NCBI GenBank assembly: GCA_008828725.1
Contig: MEHQ01003415.1
Location: 124,001-188,000 of the forward strand
DNA: 64,000 nt
Direction of reading: 5' to 3'
Source of the DNA: Saccharina japonica
Lineage: Eukaryota; Sar; Phaeophyceae; Laminariales; Laminariaceae
Below, piece by piece: positions 11,701-26,700 of this stretch; the stretch's first letter is position 1, and every line of letters begins with the position of its first letter. Below the pieces are notes generated by a model, which saw nothing but the letters and a program-made list of their open reading frames with translations, had not been told where the DNA came from and did not search any database. A program made the position numbers and the translations under genes.

Positions 11701-14700
11701 GTGTCCCACTTATGACGAAAATAATCAGTCCATACTAGGTCAAGTCATAAGTTGGTGGATTTCATCCGCCCTTGCCCCCATGTGTGATACAAGCCGAAAC
11801 ACCGCCCCATGAATATATAAATTAAAAATTGCACGAGTTCGATGTTGGCGCAACGCCATTTTTCATGGTAGCTGACCTAAGTGTTTACGTACCGTGACAC
11901 AGTTATCAGTGTCAATGCATGAGTACCGGGAGTTGTTCGTACATTTCTTAGCCCTTGGCTTTCGTCGGGTGAACAGTCGCGGCTGGCATATATGATGGCA
12001 GAATCCACCAGTAGGCTGGTATGCTTCATGTTTCACTAAATGTATAGCGTCAAATAGGTAACTTTCACACGTTATGCTCAAAAAAACATATTTTAGCACG
12101 CATATGGCCAACCAGGTATACTTGCACGCTTTTTGCTGTAGAATACAAGGTATTATACCCGGTATAAGGCTACAGATACATGCATACCCACAGCGAAATG
12201 TGCGACAACACCCGCCATTCAATGCGCCAAACGTGCCATAGGGGACCCGGGCAAAGGACAGCGAAGCCCTTCATACATAAAACGCCTCCAACATAGACGA
12301 CCCACCGCATCGGTCTTTGCTGGGGACGACACCCGGGATGTGTACGCCTGAAGCACATTCGCATTCGTCATTGCCGATGAAACCGGGCGAGACTGAGGCT
12401 TTATCCCGAGCTGATGTGGGGAAGGGATGCAAACACGTGCGTGCGTGATAGAGGCAGGCAGGCAGGCATGTGAGCATGGACGGCGAACTGGGGCATAAGT
12501 GAAACTTCAAAACCTTCCTACGGAGAATATGCTGTACTCGGGATGCCACCTAAACAACGTAGAATTCCTCACGCTTTTCGGAATTGGCGAGTAAAGCCGA
12601 CCCCTTCAAGAGTGGCAACCTTCACGTGTCGGTGGTGTCAGTTCGTGTGGCATACCAAGTATCTTGCGCCGAATTGTATGAACGTGTGCGCCCTTACTTC
12701 GTATAATCCAGAGGATGGTCTCGCGCGAAGAACGTATATGTAGCATGGGTACTTGGGTGTGAAGACGGGGTTGGAGCCATTTTCACAACACGACCCCGTC
12801 ACTGTTAGCGTGCTGGAGGATGCCCGGGACTCACAGGAACATCGGCCGTCTTTTCTGCAGCACAAATCACCCTTGCAGGAGCTGTCATCGGCGCACACTA
12901 ATTCGAGTTGTTGGAAAACCGGCGGGTAGGCAAACAAAGGGCAGTCAAAAGAACGGATGTTTTCTCACGTCTGATCACATTTGCGGACATCATAACAACG
13001 ACAGATGGGTCGGGGAAGGGGCCACGATAAATAGCACAGTACCTACGAAAGGTTGGTGACTCGGACTATTATAGCTACAGAGTATTGTCATGGACACGTC
13101 TACCATACGTAGCAGTAACCTTCGTTCGTTAAAATTGATGGCCCGTTCCCCCCACATCGACGGCTAACTGTAAGCAGAGGAGGCATACTACTCGATGCGT
13201 TTAAACATTGATAGGTCCTTGTAAGCCGAACATGTACAATGACGGGGATATTTTGAGTGTCATGCAACGTCTTTGTGGGTATAGCCGACAGGGAAGTAAA
13301 ATAGTGGAACTCCCCTCATTAGTTAAAGTTACGCGTATAATCTATTCCCAAGCCTTCGCCGCCTATTCGTTATACAGGGGTTGTTGTACCTCGTGGGGTT
13401 GCTTATCATCCCGGGTCGGCGGGATGGTACTTTGCATGACTCGCGTCACAGGGACGCCAAATTAATTAGTTTGTGCCTGGCACAAGTTGAACAGCGTCTG
13501 GTCTTCGTGATTGAGCGTTTCTGTGTTCTACTTGATCTACTCGTATTGTGCCCCATAGACACTGCCGCGTGAGGGCTTCCTGGTCTACGGACAGTCGTAG
13601 CATGCACGAAAGGTCTCTGAGTTACATACCCACAACGGAATGTTCGACAAGACCCACCGTGAATTCCGCACCGCGCGGCGTACGGACGACGGAGCATATC
13701 GTTTTCGTCGTCACGCTCACCGGAGACAATACTCACCGCATCTTCCAGTATCGGCGACGAAAGCGCCTGAAGTGCATTCACATGCATCAGAGGCTTTTCC
13801 ACCGAGGTCGACGGAAGCCACGTCCTTTTCTGAAATGTGGAGGTATCGCAGACGACCAAGCGTGCACAACATATTTCCCCAGGCGGCCCGGGTGAGGATT
13901 CGGCTTATATAGGGTTCGTGTTGGCATTAGGGTTCATGTCAGCGTTACCGAACGCCTACCAGAGCATAGCATTTCAAGGTATACAGTTATATTTTGCTGT
14001 CGAGGAAAAAATACGTTGGCAGTAGGCAAGGAAATTGTCGGCGACTCGCCGCCCTTATCGAATGTGAAGGCCCCATTTATGGGATCAATATGCACGGGGA
14101 CAAACAAATATGTAATGCCTCGATATTTCCGAAAAGTGCACGAGCGAGGAATGCCCTATCCAACCTAAATCCCCTCAACATCACATGTCGCTGGAAACTA
14201 TTGTTTTGAAAGTATCTGTGTGCTCGAAAATGACATGAACCCGCACCAAGTTTGGCAGACGGTCGTGCGAAGCGCGCATATTAGTTTTTTGGTCCATGTT
14301 TGTGCGCTGGCACATAATTCGACCCAACCCAACCAAACACCGGCTGTTAACATACTTGTAAAACATGAGCGCTCCCTGCGCACAGTAAAGCGCAAGAGAA
14401 CACCACTTACGCGAGCATGCGCCGTTCGCCATGCAGCATTTTTTCTCTGGGCAGTGGCTGGCGTCCGTGCAACCTATCAAAAACAAATGTTCGGTAAGGG
14501 GGTGCGCAATGCGCGCCCGGGCGGACGGGGCGGGGGGGGGGGGCTCTGCTGTAGGAGGACGCATCGTATATGATTAGTCAGGCAAGTAATTGGCGGCGGG
14601 GCTGTGGCGTTGAAGGTTACGCAGAAACACGCCTATCGCATTCATTCACTCAATCGCAAACTGAGTAAGTCGAAGATACGCCTACGAAGACTACCGGTAC

Positions 14701-17700
14701 GCTACAACTACGTGTACAAGGCTTGCTTGGACCAGCTTCTCACTGGCGTGGTAGCTAGTCCGTATAATGCGTCCATTACAGAGAACAAGTTGGCGTACAG
14801 GTAGGTATGTTCTGTCCTTACATGTCCTTACATGCACAAACGTGCCTTAGGCGGTGTCAGCAGCGAAAGGTTCAATATCGCTCGCTGTTGAGTACGCAGC
14901 GCGCGGCACATATAATCATGGTGAGGGGCAGTAAAGCATCGATGTCGTTCGTCCCACACGGACACGACTCACCGCAGACTCCGGTATCGGAGGTTGGACC
15001 GGGAGTGTACCCGCCTTTGCGAACACATTCGCATTCATCGGTGGCGGCTATACCGGGTGGGACTGAGTTCTCGTCCTCAGCTGACGTAGAGAAGTGGCGC
15101 GAGAAAACATGCGTGTGCGTGGTGGAGACAGGCATTGCGGCGTTACCATTGGGTCGTCGCACTTTTCAAAACACTCCGAAGGTCTACACGTCTACGCCAG
15201 CGACACTCACGAAGGAGCCAAATGAACTATAACCCCCCTCGAGCTTTCCATGATTCGTTAGCTAAGCCGATTTCCTCACGAATTGTAACCGTCACGTGCT
15301 GGCTCGCAACGGTTCGTGTGCCCATATATTGGGCGCGAACCATATGAAGTAATGTCATCGGGCGGAAGCTCGCGCCCTCAGAGCGGGTATGGGAACAACA
15401 CATTCCCCGGGATTCGATATTTTCACATAACCCTATTAACCTCTATATGTTGGTGCAGACCCAGCACTCACCAGAACATACGTTGTTGATACCACAGCAC
15501 TTGTCGCCCGCGCAGTCTCCATCACTCCTACACTCTGATTTGCGTTGTTGAAAATATGTGTGCAGCAAGGAAGAGGCGGTGAAATGGACAGCGGTTCGAA
15601 CAGCCACACCGGTTTGAGCTCTCATCCGAACACAAACATGCGGATCGGAAAATGACCCCCGTGATGACGGCCACGGAATCTGCAAAGGTGAGCTACTCCG
15701 ACTAACATAGGAAGGAAACACCAGCATATAGTAATACTTTAATGCGATGAATACGCCCACCAAGAGGGTAGTAGAGGCCAACGTTCCTTCGAAAAACGAC
15801 ATGCCCGGTCCTCGTTGAGGAAGCGCGAAATACTATACTTATAGCCCCGCCATCCCGTATTGATGCCTCACTGTAAGCAAAGCACACAACGTATCGCGTT
15901 GCCAGGATGTGTTCCGTACAATCAGTCTTATAAGGATAATGAACGAAGACTTGTCTGTGTCTGAACACTATTCATCAGGGTATATCTGGCTCGTGTGTGA
16001 GCTCCTTTGCAGATGATACTCATCTTACATCCGGTATACTCTGCCACGCGAGCGTCTGCCGCACCACAGTCACTCGTTTTGTATAACATGTGAGGTATCT
16101 TAGGTACACATGTACTCACAACGAATCGATTCAACAGAAACGGCTGTGCATTGCGTAACACGCGTCATCTAGACGACCATGGCAAGGGCTCGTGGAGCAC
16201 AGATTCTACTTGTAATGCTCCACGGAGACGCGACTCACGACATTTTCCGGTGTCGACGCTGTATGTGAGTGAGGAGCATTCGCATGCATCGGAGGCAGTT
16301 CCTCCGGGCTTGACAGAACCCAAGTCCTTTTCTGATATGTGGACATAGTTCAATCAAACAAGCACGAGACAGAGTTTCCAGGGAGGTCCGGATCATGGTT
16401 AGAGCTAGGGTTATCGTCAACTAAAATGATCAATTCACTTTACTTCAAGACAATGCGTACTTTGCACATGCGAGGGAGACGACACCGAGGCAACAGGAAA
16501 ACAATTAAACGGCGAAGTACGACATTTGTCCAACACTAAAATCCCGCCTATTTACCCAAGGTTACCGGAGTGTATTTAGCGCCTCCATATTTCTGCGAAA
16601 GGCGCATGAGCGAAGTAGACCATGCAAAGGTCTGAAACGTCACGTGTCGCTGGAAGCAATACTTTCGCAGAAATCGCTCGCGGCGCGCAAACGGTATGGT
16701 TCCAGTATCATTTAACTGGACCGTTGCGCCTGAAAGGTATGACACGATTGCAAATTGTTGTGTGAGGCCCTAAAATATATAACGTGCGAATCACCCCGCC
16801 AACAGGGGGCTATTTATGCCTTTGTATTCGCTTGAACAATCTCCGGCGGTGGTGAAGGGCCCAGTACTCACTGGAGCATGTTTGGTCCGCTTTGCAGCAC
16901 GTGTCGCCCGCGCAGTCGCTGTTTTTGGTGCAAACTAATAACATAATTCGCAATTGTGGGGCGGGGGCAAACAACGGGTGGGGGGGGGGCGGCGGGAGTG
17001 GAGGGTAAATAACAGTGACGCGCGTTAGAGTGCACCAAAACGCCGGTGCCTCGGAACGAAGCCGTCCAGGGCCACGCCACAACTTGCAACGCAGGCTTAG
17101 TCGAGTTGCACTCCTCCTACTACGACTACAGCACTACTTCCACAAATGTTACTCCGGTAACATTCCGTCGTCGCATTAATTCGTATATAGTTTGGGATCA
17201 ATGAGGCCTCTCTGCTACGATCAGCCGGAGACTCTCACCCAGGGCTACTACTCCCGTGTTGATTCGCCGGTAGTCAACGCGGCACATCGTCGCAGAGAGT
17301 ATAGTAGTTGCCCTGGTTGAAAAATGGGCAGCGGACAAAAACAGGTACACCTGGTCCGTTCGGGGCCAAAAACAGGTACATACTAAAATCAAGTTTAAAA
17401 CGCACCCCACGAACCTGCCGTTCCATGCAACGCAAAGTAGAGTTTTCTCATGTTCTTCGTGCTCGCCCGGTGGCTACGTATACGAGTAGCTGCTATTAAT
17501 AGTACCGAGGAACGAACGCTTACTGCTGCTGTATTCTCCCTTCTCAGCTTGCGACACCCCTGGTATTCCAAGTCAACCACAATCCCGAAGGAGAGCCGTC
17601 TATCTCGTATTATTTGGGCGGAGGTGTGCAGGCAGATACGTGTGTCGCTCGAGTGGCGTGTGGTGCGAGGTGTGAAGGGAGGAGGAGGTCTCCGCGTACG

Positions 17701-20700
17701 TCGGCATTTGTATAGGGGGCATAGGGTGGAACTATGAAGGGCCTCAGATTGCTTAAAAACGACAAAAAAAAAAGTGGAAGTCAAGCAGAGTAGACAAAAT
17801 CAGGTGTACCTGGGTTTTAAAGAGGCAAAAACAGGTAAGATGAGTTTTGGACCAATGGCAGGGCACGTGGAGTGCGTTTTTTACTTGATTTTAAGTATGT
17901 ACCTGTTTTTGACCGCAAACAGACCAGGTATACCTTTTTTTGGCTGTTGCCCTTACAAAATACACTAATACTACCCACCATTACCACGGTATGTGTTATA
18001 GCTAATAGAAGTTATACGTACAGTAGTTTTTAACGGGGTTTGCTTAGGGTCTGAGTGTTCGGTATAAATATGGTGCTACTTATCAAACACCTTTGCCTGC
18101 CAGATGGAGAATATACTCGCGGTATTAGTTTGGGTCAGCTGGCAAGAGCGCTCGGTTCCTTGGAAGCAAAGCTGGACTCTGAACCCCACCTTGGCCGCAT
18201 TCTTTCTTTTTCCTCTTTCTTGTTGCTAACTCAGTCCATACGATTCGTTTTTTTTCGTGCGTTTGTGTATACCCGCCGGAAGGACGGGCATTGGTCCGCT
18301 TGTTTTTTATCTTTGTTTTGAAGATATACCGGACCTTCCGCGTCCACACGACTGAGCCACGGGTGGGAGTATACTGAAACCTACATAGTGTTCATTCCAT
18401 TGTTTTTGTGTTTGCCCGCCGAAAGAACGGGTCTTGGCTCGATTTGATGTTTTCGTTTTATTCATAGTGATATACATACGCGATCCCCCGCATCTACGCC
18501 ACCGCGCCACGGATGCGTTGTTCGTACAAACACAGGGGTAATTTACAGCAGCTCCTTTCTACGCTGTTACGTTGTGCGTACCGCATAGTCGCGTGTGCAC
18601 AGCAGCGCAGCAGCATGCTTTTTTCCTTCTTTTGTTTTTGTTTTCGCCCGGTGAAAGAACGGGCCTCGGCTCGTTTGTTTTGTTCGTTCTGGTTGTATAC
18701 CCGACGGTCAGCGGTAGAGCACTTCATTCTGCAGGCACAGTCCGTCGTTCGAACATCTCGGCGATCCTTTTTTTCCATGTACTGACCCTAACCCTCTTCG
18801 TACATATACTGCATTCTTGCGAGTGAAGACATGCTGGAGCGCCTTTTTCATATTCACCATATGGGTGGCAAGCGGGACCCTCCATGACTCTCGACCGTTA
18901 CTTTGACCATTTATTTGGAGTTCTCCGCGCTTTTCTGTTTCGAGTGTACCAAACGACATATGTTTTGCCACTTGTATCGGTATAGACATATCGCACTGAT
19001 TGTACTACCGTAACACCTGTTAGCGACTGGTGCTACGCTACCGGTTGCTACTGGGTGGCAGGGTAGCTATGCTTAGTGTGGCCCCTCGATGAAGGTGACA
19101 TAGTCACCATGCTACGTTGAACGTATCAGAATGGAATACCCAATATCTTGTACTATTTGCTTGATACTTACTGCACGTGTTTCCTCGCACGTTTCCACAC
19201 TCGCTGCGTGATCGGTTTACTTGTCTGCACTACTTGCCAGCGTTTGTTTTCGCATCGATCTGTTACCATGTCGCACCAAATTCCATTACTCCTTTGTGGC
19301 GTCGCAACAGCATCGAGTATCCGTGCTTCGTGTATGATGGTCGGTCAGTTAGTGCAACAACATGTATTTCGTAGAATCGCCTGGGCTAACCCCAGCCTCG
19401 ATCTAAACCCTCCATCCTTTGATATCCCGGGGCAGCGAGAAGAGCTCGCGTAGTTGATTGTGATGTTCACAGCTCGCAACGGCCAGGCACCAGTAGCGAG
19501 TACAAATGATTGGAACAGGCGCTATACATGGTCAGATGGCAAATAAAATAATAACAATTATAACAATTATAATGTAGAGAAGTAGCAACCTTACATATTT
19601 TTACTGTGTGCCTTTCAAGCGTGCTGCCTCCTCCTCATCAGCGCGAGTTACCATTAACAAACGGTCACGTTGCGGTGATAGTTCGTCTCGCTGCCGAGCT
19701 ATTTTCCTCACATCTATTGCTGCTTGCTGTGTTGTGCAGCAGCAGCTTGTCCATCACAAAACGCAGGCTGCGAGAGGTTTACTGCATTCTGCTGCGTTGG
19801 AGGGCTACTGCTGTGCTGGACGAGTCGCTGCAGCGCCCTATCAACACAACTTGACGCGACTAAACCAGTAACATTCGGGGTACAACAGCGTACCTCGCTC
19901 TCGGCCTCTCGGTATCTAGGTACACACAACAAAATCATCGAAAAAATGTTTCAAAGTCATTCATGGGTAAAGTGTTTATTAATAATCGTAATGCACAATC
20001 CAAGGGGAGATCCCTTCGCTATACCAGGTATTCATAAATCCTTGCCAGAGGTATGATACCTGGTATACCAGGTAGATATCTGGTACCTGGTATGTGACAA
20101 AAACAGCCGCACAGCAGCAGCACAGCAGAATCGGCACAGCAGCAGCACAGCAGCACAACCATTTTTTTTTTTCACATTTGTCGTAGTCGCAGCAGCATCA
20201 GAAGCAGAGAGGCGAGGCCACAAAAGCAAAAGCAAAAAATGGCAAACTGCTACTCGTATGCGTACACATGTACACATACATGTTTTGGCCTCCCCTGTAT
20301 AGCTGATCTTGCTGCTGCTGGTGCGCCGCAGCCGCACGCACCACCACCAGCACCAGCAGCAGTGATGGCAGTGGCGTCGCGGCAGCGGCGGCGGCCAACA
20401 CCCGTTTGGACAGTCGGGTTTTCGATTTGTGTCTGCGGAGCTTGTTGTGCAAAACGTACTCTGTGGGCCATTATACTCGTACAGCAGCAGCAGCGTGATT
20501 TTTCACAGAAGCAGCAGCAGCAGCTGTGCAAACGGTGCAGATGTATTCGTTTGCTCGTGCCCTTCACTGTGGCATAAATCGAAAAAAAGAGTACATCGGC
20601 TTTGGCTCGCCGTGCACAACAAGCAGAGATGTGCATACGAATACAGCAGTACAGGAAAACCAGCCATGACTATAATCAAGATTAAGAAAAAATATTATCA

Positions 20701-23700
20701 TGTCGAATAATCAAGGTTTGGTGATGATTATTCGCACTACTGTAGCCATGTACCAGTACTAATCAAGCGTGAAACGAACAATGAACACCTTTTGCTTCGG
20801 AAATTATCGTCGAGTGAATACGGTATTTTGGACGGGGAGCACGATTCCTCGCCAAGCTTATCGAGCAGACCCACGAGACTTCCCAGGGAGCGGGGGGTGA
20901 CATGCGCGAAGGCACCGCCGCGAGCGCGCGGTCGCGGCTTGTCGCGGCTTGCTTGAGGCCGGATGTTCGCCCGGCGGCGAGAAGTGGGCAAAAACGCGGC
21001 GACAGATGAACACGGTAAAACAATCACGGTAAACAAATTACCGTGAAAAAAACGTGGTCAAGAAAAGATAGAAGTATTTCAGAACCGAAACAGAAACTAA
21101 ACCCCAAAGGGATTGAGAATAGCTACTGCTGTGACACATATGAAGCGTGCACGAACATGAAAGCCGTGTGCAAATCACACGTAGACCTTGCAAACCGCGA
21201 GGGTTTCGCTTTGCACATACCAGACAAAACTAATCAGCACGATATTACCTGGTACACTAAAGAATACTACGCAGTTACGGCAAGTACGTTATAATTTTCG
21301 AAGGATACCTGTCGAGCAGCGATCTTAAACAACATTGCTTCCTTCTGAAACACGCACTACCCAATAAGTGAGATGGCAGTTCAAAACGGTTGGTTCTAAT
21401 GACAAGCAATATATATTACTGCAAAAACTCACACTTGCATGTCAGGAGTAAACCATGTTTCAACGATGTGCTGGACTAAAACGTATATTGTGTAAGCGGT
21501 CCCACAAGTGGTGCTTCAGCAACTCAACACGCTCAATCATCACGCGGCGATCACCGGAGACGCTCTCCCACGGCAATCCTGCAACACAGAGGATACTGTG
21601 CCCCCATGCCAAAGAAACACGCCGGCGACCCTTGTTGTGTGGAGACTCCAGGCGTTCCGGCAGTCCCATCGAACAGTGATGTAGCGATTCAGAAAGCTGA
21701 ATTTTCGGCTATTCGTCTCACAAAACGTTTTCCTGGTGACCCCGTGTTGATGAGGTGATCCCTAGCTGGCGGTCCCGGTTTGTTTATCACCAGCTAACGT
21801 GAAAAGTACTTGTCGAAATCGTCATTGAAACTGAAAATCGGCTTATTTTCGATGCCATCCGGGCGGTTTGGACAACCCGCTATCTTTGCCATGGGTGTAC
21901 TTCCCGGGTCTGAGCGCGGAGCCTCCTGAACGCAGCACTCGGCGTCAGTGTTCGTGGTCGAATTAAGATGCACGGTGCATCACTTCTACCCAGTCCTGCG
22001 CCCTGATCCAGATTATGTTTCCTGCCCAGCGGCTGTGCTACTTTCCCCGGGGGGCTTGGCGGACACGGTGCAGTCGCTCCTGCAACGCCTCACCTTGCCG
22101 CAGTTGTGGAACATGATGGAACTACTGTAGAATCTCGCTATGCTGATGGTATTGCTGGCATGACCGTGCTACGGCCAAAAACCTTCCCGTCTTCTTCCGT
22201 GACAGCCCGTCTTGGTGAAGGTGGAACTGGTGCTATGGTAGGGGGGGGTAGCTCGATTTTCACTACCACCTTTCCTCCACTCGGGCGAGTAGCTCTGTGC
22301 CTCGCTCAAAACTGGACGCAGGAATGTGTCGTTGTCGCAGAGTAGCAAGCATACTATGCTGGTGCATATCTCGAAAACGTAAAGCGTTAAGACTTGAAAA
22401 ATTGCGATGAAATATGACGATCACTCGGGCGGAGTGGCTCTCATCCGCTGAAAATAATGGACTTAAAAGCGACCCCCCTACCGTTGCACCAGTCGTGGCA
22501 TAGTACAGCAGACTAAATATTCGAAATGTCGAATTCCGAGTCCTTTCAGACGACCCCCCTGACGTTCTGATACAAACACTGGAGGGCGATGTCGCTGCAT
22601 TGCCTGCCCGCGACAGGCTCCTCTATTTCGGCCAGTAGTCAGCGCAGACACGTTACATCAATGATTATTTGTCGGAACATTGCCCCGGCGCCATGCACGT
22701 ACTGTAGTCGCAAACGCCTTATGTGTGTGTGACGGATCGTCTTGTTGATCATATAAAACAAATCGACTAGAGCTCTGTTGGTTATCAAGCATAGACGACT
22801 GGCCTACTCAGTCACGTGACTCAGTAGACCAGTGGTCTATGCTATATAACCAACGCAATATATACGTTGGGGTTTGTAGAATCTCACCTTACTGTATTAA
22901 TCTCCGGGGCACTCCCCTCGCCACGGACTAGTATCCAGGAGCACACTATCATAACCGTTCACAATGTCCAGCGCGCACGCTAGAAAATAAACCATTATGA
23001 AATTTGAACCCCCGACCCACCCTTGAGAATTATACAGCACTACCCACTGAACCACAAAGTCACGTGACTCAGTGGTTCAGTGGGTGGTAGTGCCATGTAA
23101 TTCCCAAGAGTGGGTCGGGGGTTCAAATCCCGCTGACTTAACATTTTTTTGTTTTCGAGCGTGCGCGCTGGACACATTGTGAATGTTTATACTATTGTGC
23201 TTCTGGACACTAGTCCGTGGCGAGGGGCGTGCCCCGGAGATCAATACAGCAAGGTGATATTCGACGAACCCGACAGTATATATTTTGTTGGTTATGTAGC
23301 ATAGACCACTGGCCTACTTAGTCATGTGACTGAGTAGGTCAATGGTCTATGCTATATAACCAACAAGCTCCTTCGCCGTTTGTTGTATGTTGCCTCGGGT
23401 TCCGCGTGCGCTCTCTTCGTGCGTCGTCGCCAGCAGAAGCGCCAGTTTCTCGGGTATAGAGTAAAGGAGGCTAAATGTATCGTGCTTTCCTTCGTCATAC
23501 GTGGTCGGGCCATGCACGAGAGTCTCTTGCAGTGAAGTCGACGCCCCTGACGTCGTGACGCCGTTCCTGATTGTTCCCTCTAGTATGTGATACGCACCTG
23601 GACGGGAGGTGCCCAGCGTGAAGCAGACCTTTCTATACCATTTTTAAAGACGGTCTTTCGTACCGCTTTAGTGGTTGGTACCCCTCAACTCGTTGGAAAC

Positions 23701-26700
23701 GCTGCCATTCACGTTGAAGGTGTCTATATTTCAGCAGTCATTGTTTCTAATTTAGGTTCATAGCAGCGTCCAAACATCCGCAATCGATTCGAAGGACCCC
23801 CTTGGTTTTGTTCGCGGTCAGTGAGTATATCTTTACCAGCCGCAGTGTAGAAGCCGTTCTAATAGCGTCGAACCAATCCGTCACGTCCGCACGAAAACGG
23901 TCGATTTTGACGAGCCGCAGCGAACCCGGTCATGCTCGTTGCAACATACTCAAAAACAATTACTCGGTCCGCCAAGTACTCGAGTCGAAGTGTACTCGAC
24001 ACGAAGTGATCGACCCCCCACGTACAGCACTCAACAACAGATGTTTCATCATTTTTAGGCACCTCGCACCCACTTTCCAGGCTCAGCCTAATTTGCTTCG
24101 ATACGTGGTGTACTCGTAGTTCGCAGCCGTAGTTCTAGACAGCGATGCTCGTGGCAACTCTGTGCAGTACTGCGTTACAGTAGCTCCCGATAGCGATGAC
24201 CGTGGCAGATATATAGGTACAGGTCCTCTTATGGTTCATCGTATTTCTTCGCACCGAATATTTGAGAGAAGTATGATCGTAGCAGCTTTATCAACAAGCT
24301 CACAGCCGTCTCAACAGCCCGGGCGTCCGCCGCTCGTCTTTGCTTGGTAATCCTGGTGGGTGGCAGCTCTGAAGTGCTTACAAACCGAGGCGGCCCATAC
24401 CCAATATGGGGCACCCTCGCACTTGCGTTTGGTGTGCGGCAGCTGGGCTGCGTCCGGCAGTCCGCAGAAGAGGCAAGCACTGCCAGTCGGGGTCAGTGGA
24501 CTGGTTGCTAGTTAATCTCCAGCTCCGGGGAGCTTGTAATGGAATAATGACGCCCAACGCTTCGTGATGATGGTCGGTATTGTTCAAGAGGACAGGATGA
24601 AGAGGGGGTGTGCAGAGTAGGCGGGCGTGAGTGTGCGCGGGAGCACGCTTGCTTGTCTCAGCTCGAAGGCAAACACAAACATGGACGACCTTCTTCGTAT
24701 TAAACACCTAAGAGAAAACACGAAGACCTCGGCACACTGTATCATCAGGTGGACAATTTGGAGTTATTCCGAGGATTGCTGTTCTGAATCTACCAAATGG
24801 CATTTGAATATGCCGCATATCTACCCAAACATTGTTGTACAATCCGCACTGCGTGTACTACCGTGCCATATTGTGCTTCTGTAGACCACTCGCTACAGTC
24901 GGCCATGTTACCCATCAGCGACTCCGTATAGGATTCTGGTAGGTAGTACGGTAGCTATTCGTGACTCATGAACTAAACACAGCCTCAAAAGCAATGAAAA
25001 CTGATCTACATCAGTCTGCAGATCGACACGCCAAGCCTCGTTGTGGGAGCGTGGACACACAGTTTCCGGCCATTCCCGCCCCATAGACCCATCGATTGTG
25101 ACATTAATCGAACTCTCCCGTGTTCTACTGCATGTCGTTCGACGGGCATGATGATTCGACGTGCCATCGTGTCAATATATAAAAACACAACGCTGTTGTG
25201 GCCGTATGCGGTCCTAAGAGGGCATGCGCTGTGTGGCTTTAAATCGTGCAGGGGCTACCGCAAGGGAGTGGACTGTATCCGCTGCTGCGGCACACTACAG
25301 GTCGATATGATTGTTTTCAGCGAAGTCGGACGCTTGCTAAGCGATCTGCTTTACTGCGCGGAGGAAGAGGGGGGGTGAGAAATACCAAACAGGACAGCAG
25401 TGTCCCTATAGAAGGAAGAATGGGACATGTCACGCCGACATTGCAATGTATGGGGACAGTTGTTGTGGTCGTGTTCGGCGCAGCAGACCCACAGCGCGCA
25501 AGAGCGACACGGGGAACACGAGGTTTCGGACACTGCAATGGGTGCTTCAGATCTTCTTCCCGTTCGTTGTCGAAGCACAGCAACCCAGGAGTACGCGGAG
25601 ATAAGTCTGTTTTAAAACGAATGTGAGCGATGCACTGCTGTCAACTATCTCGCCCGCCCCACTCCCGATATATCGACGTTACGTTGTGAGTGATGCTTAG
25701 ATAGGTGTACCCTGCATGATCGACCGATCACACCGTATACACACTCAAGTTCCGCATACTCAAGACTGGGACAATGGAACACCTTACCGTGTGTACATTT
25801 GGCGTGGGCTCTCTGACAGGAGCAGGAACGCCACGTGAAACTCGGAACAACCACCATTACAATTCATCCAACGAGTCTTTGGCTACTCCTTGGCTTCCGG
25901 CGACAGCGAGGTACCGAGTACAACATTTCGCGCGACAAGGCGTTGAGGGAGGGATGTAGTCCATGGAATTCGACTCGGAGTGGGAATACTTCACTCTACG
26001 CGCCGAAACAATATAGCCAATAAAGCGGGGCAAAACGGAATACACCTGTGGCCAAGGCCTGTCCACCCGGTCGCGGAGAGCGCATCCTCCTTCGAGATCA
26101 GCTTTATAGAAAATGCTGGTGATGAGAAATAAAACTAACTTGAGAGGGTCCGAAACACAAACAGGAAGCGGTGACAACTACTGTGCGGGGGGGCACCAGT
26201 TCGAGGAGTACGGCAGAACAGATGGCGGCCACACCCAGGTAGGTGTCGTTTAAGACGGTGTCTGGAGGGGAGGACACAGGGCCAGGCTGGCAAGAAATAA
26301 CCCGACACGGTTGTCGACAGTGGTAGATGTCCGGACGTTTCGAGCCGGGCCGCTCAGAGATGCAGCAAGTGTTCTTCAGTTACTTTGTATCCGGTGTTGT
26401 AGATGTGTTATGGTGGACAATGGTGGCAGAAGCAAGAGTGCAAGGGGTCCGTGGCTCCCCGATGTTGGTTTATTTTCTTTTCCGTATTCACGCTTCTGGC
26501 AATTTCAAACCGCTTGACATTCCAATTATGGGTTTGATCGTGTGTTTGTCGCAGACCTTTGCTACCGCGACAGGAAGGGGTAACGTTGGATTACCCTCAT
26601 ATGTGTGGCACATTAGGGTCTACAACTGAAGCACCGCTTTGTGATGCCGTCGGGTTCCCCGATAGTATTCGTTGCGGGACTACGCAAAACCTATGGAGTT

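Larger units (their letters stand above)
12306..16934 (-). repeat. Tandem duplication of a four-exon block
   Basis: Exons A9-B9-A10-B10 (14473-12306) mirror A7-B7-A8-B8 (16934-14973). The offsets are 2461, 2502, 2637 and 2667 bases. Intron pieces match at the same offsets: 12580-12680 with 15255-15345, and 14175-14215 with about 16640-16680. The extended loops of B8 and B10 also pair. The introns in this stretch contain nothing else I recognise. Confidence 0.75.

Noticed and set aside
23059..23142. Intact tRNA gene
   Set aside because: The A and B boxes are good but the T-stem has a mismatch and no proper anticodon arm forms.
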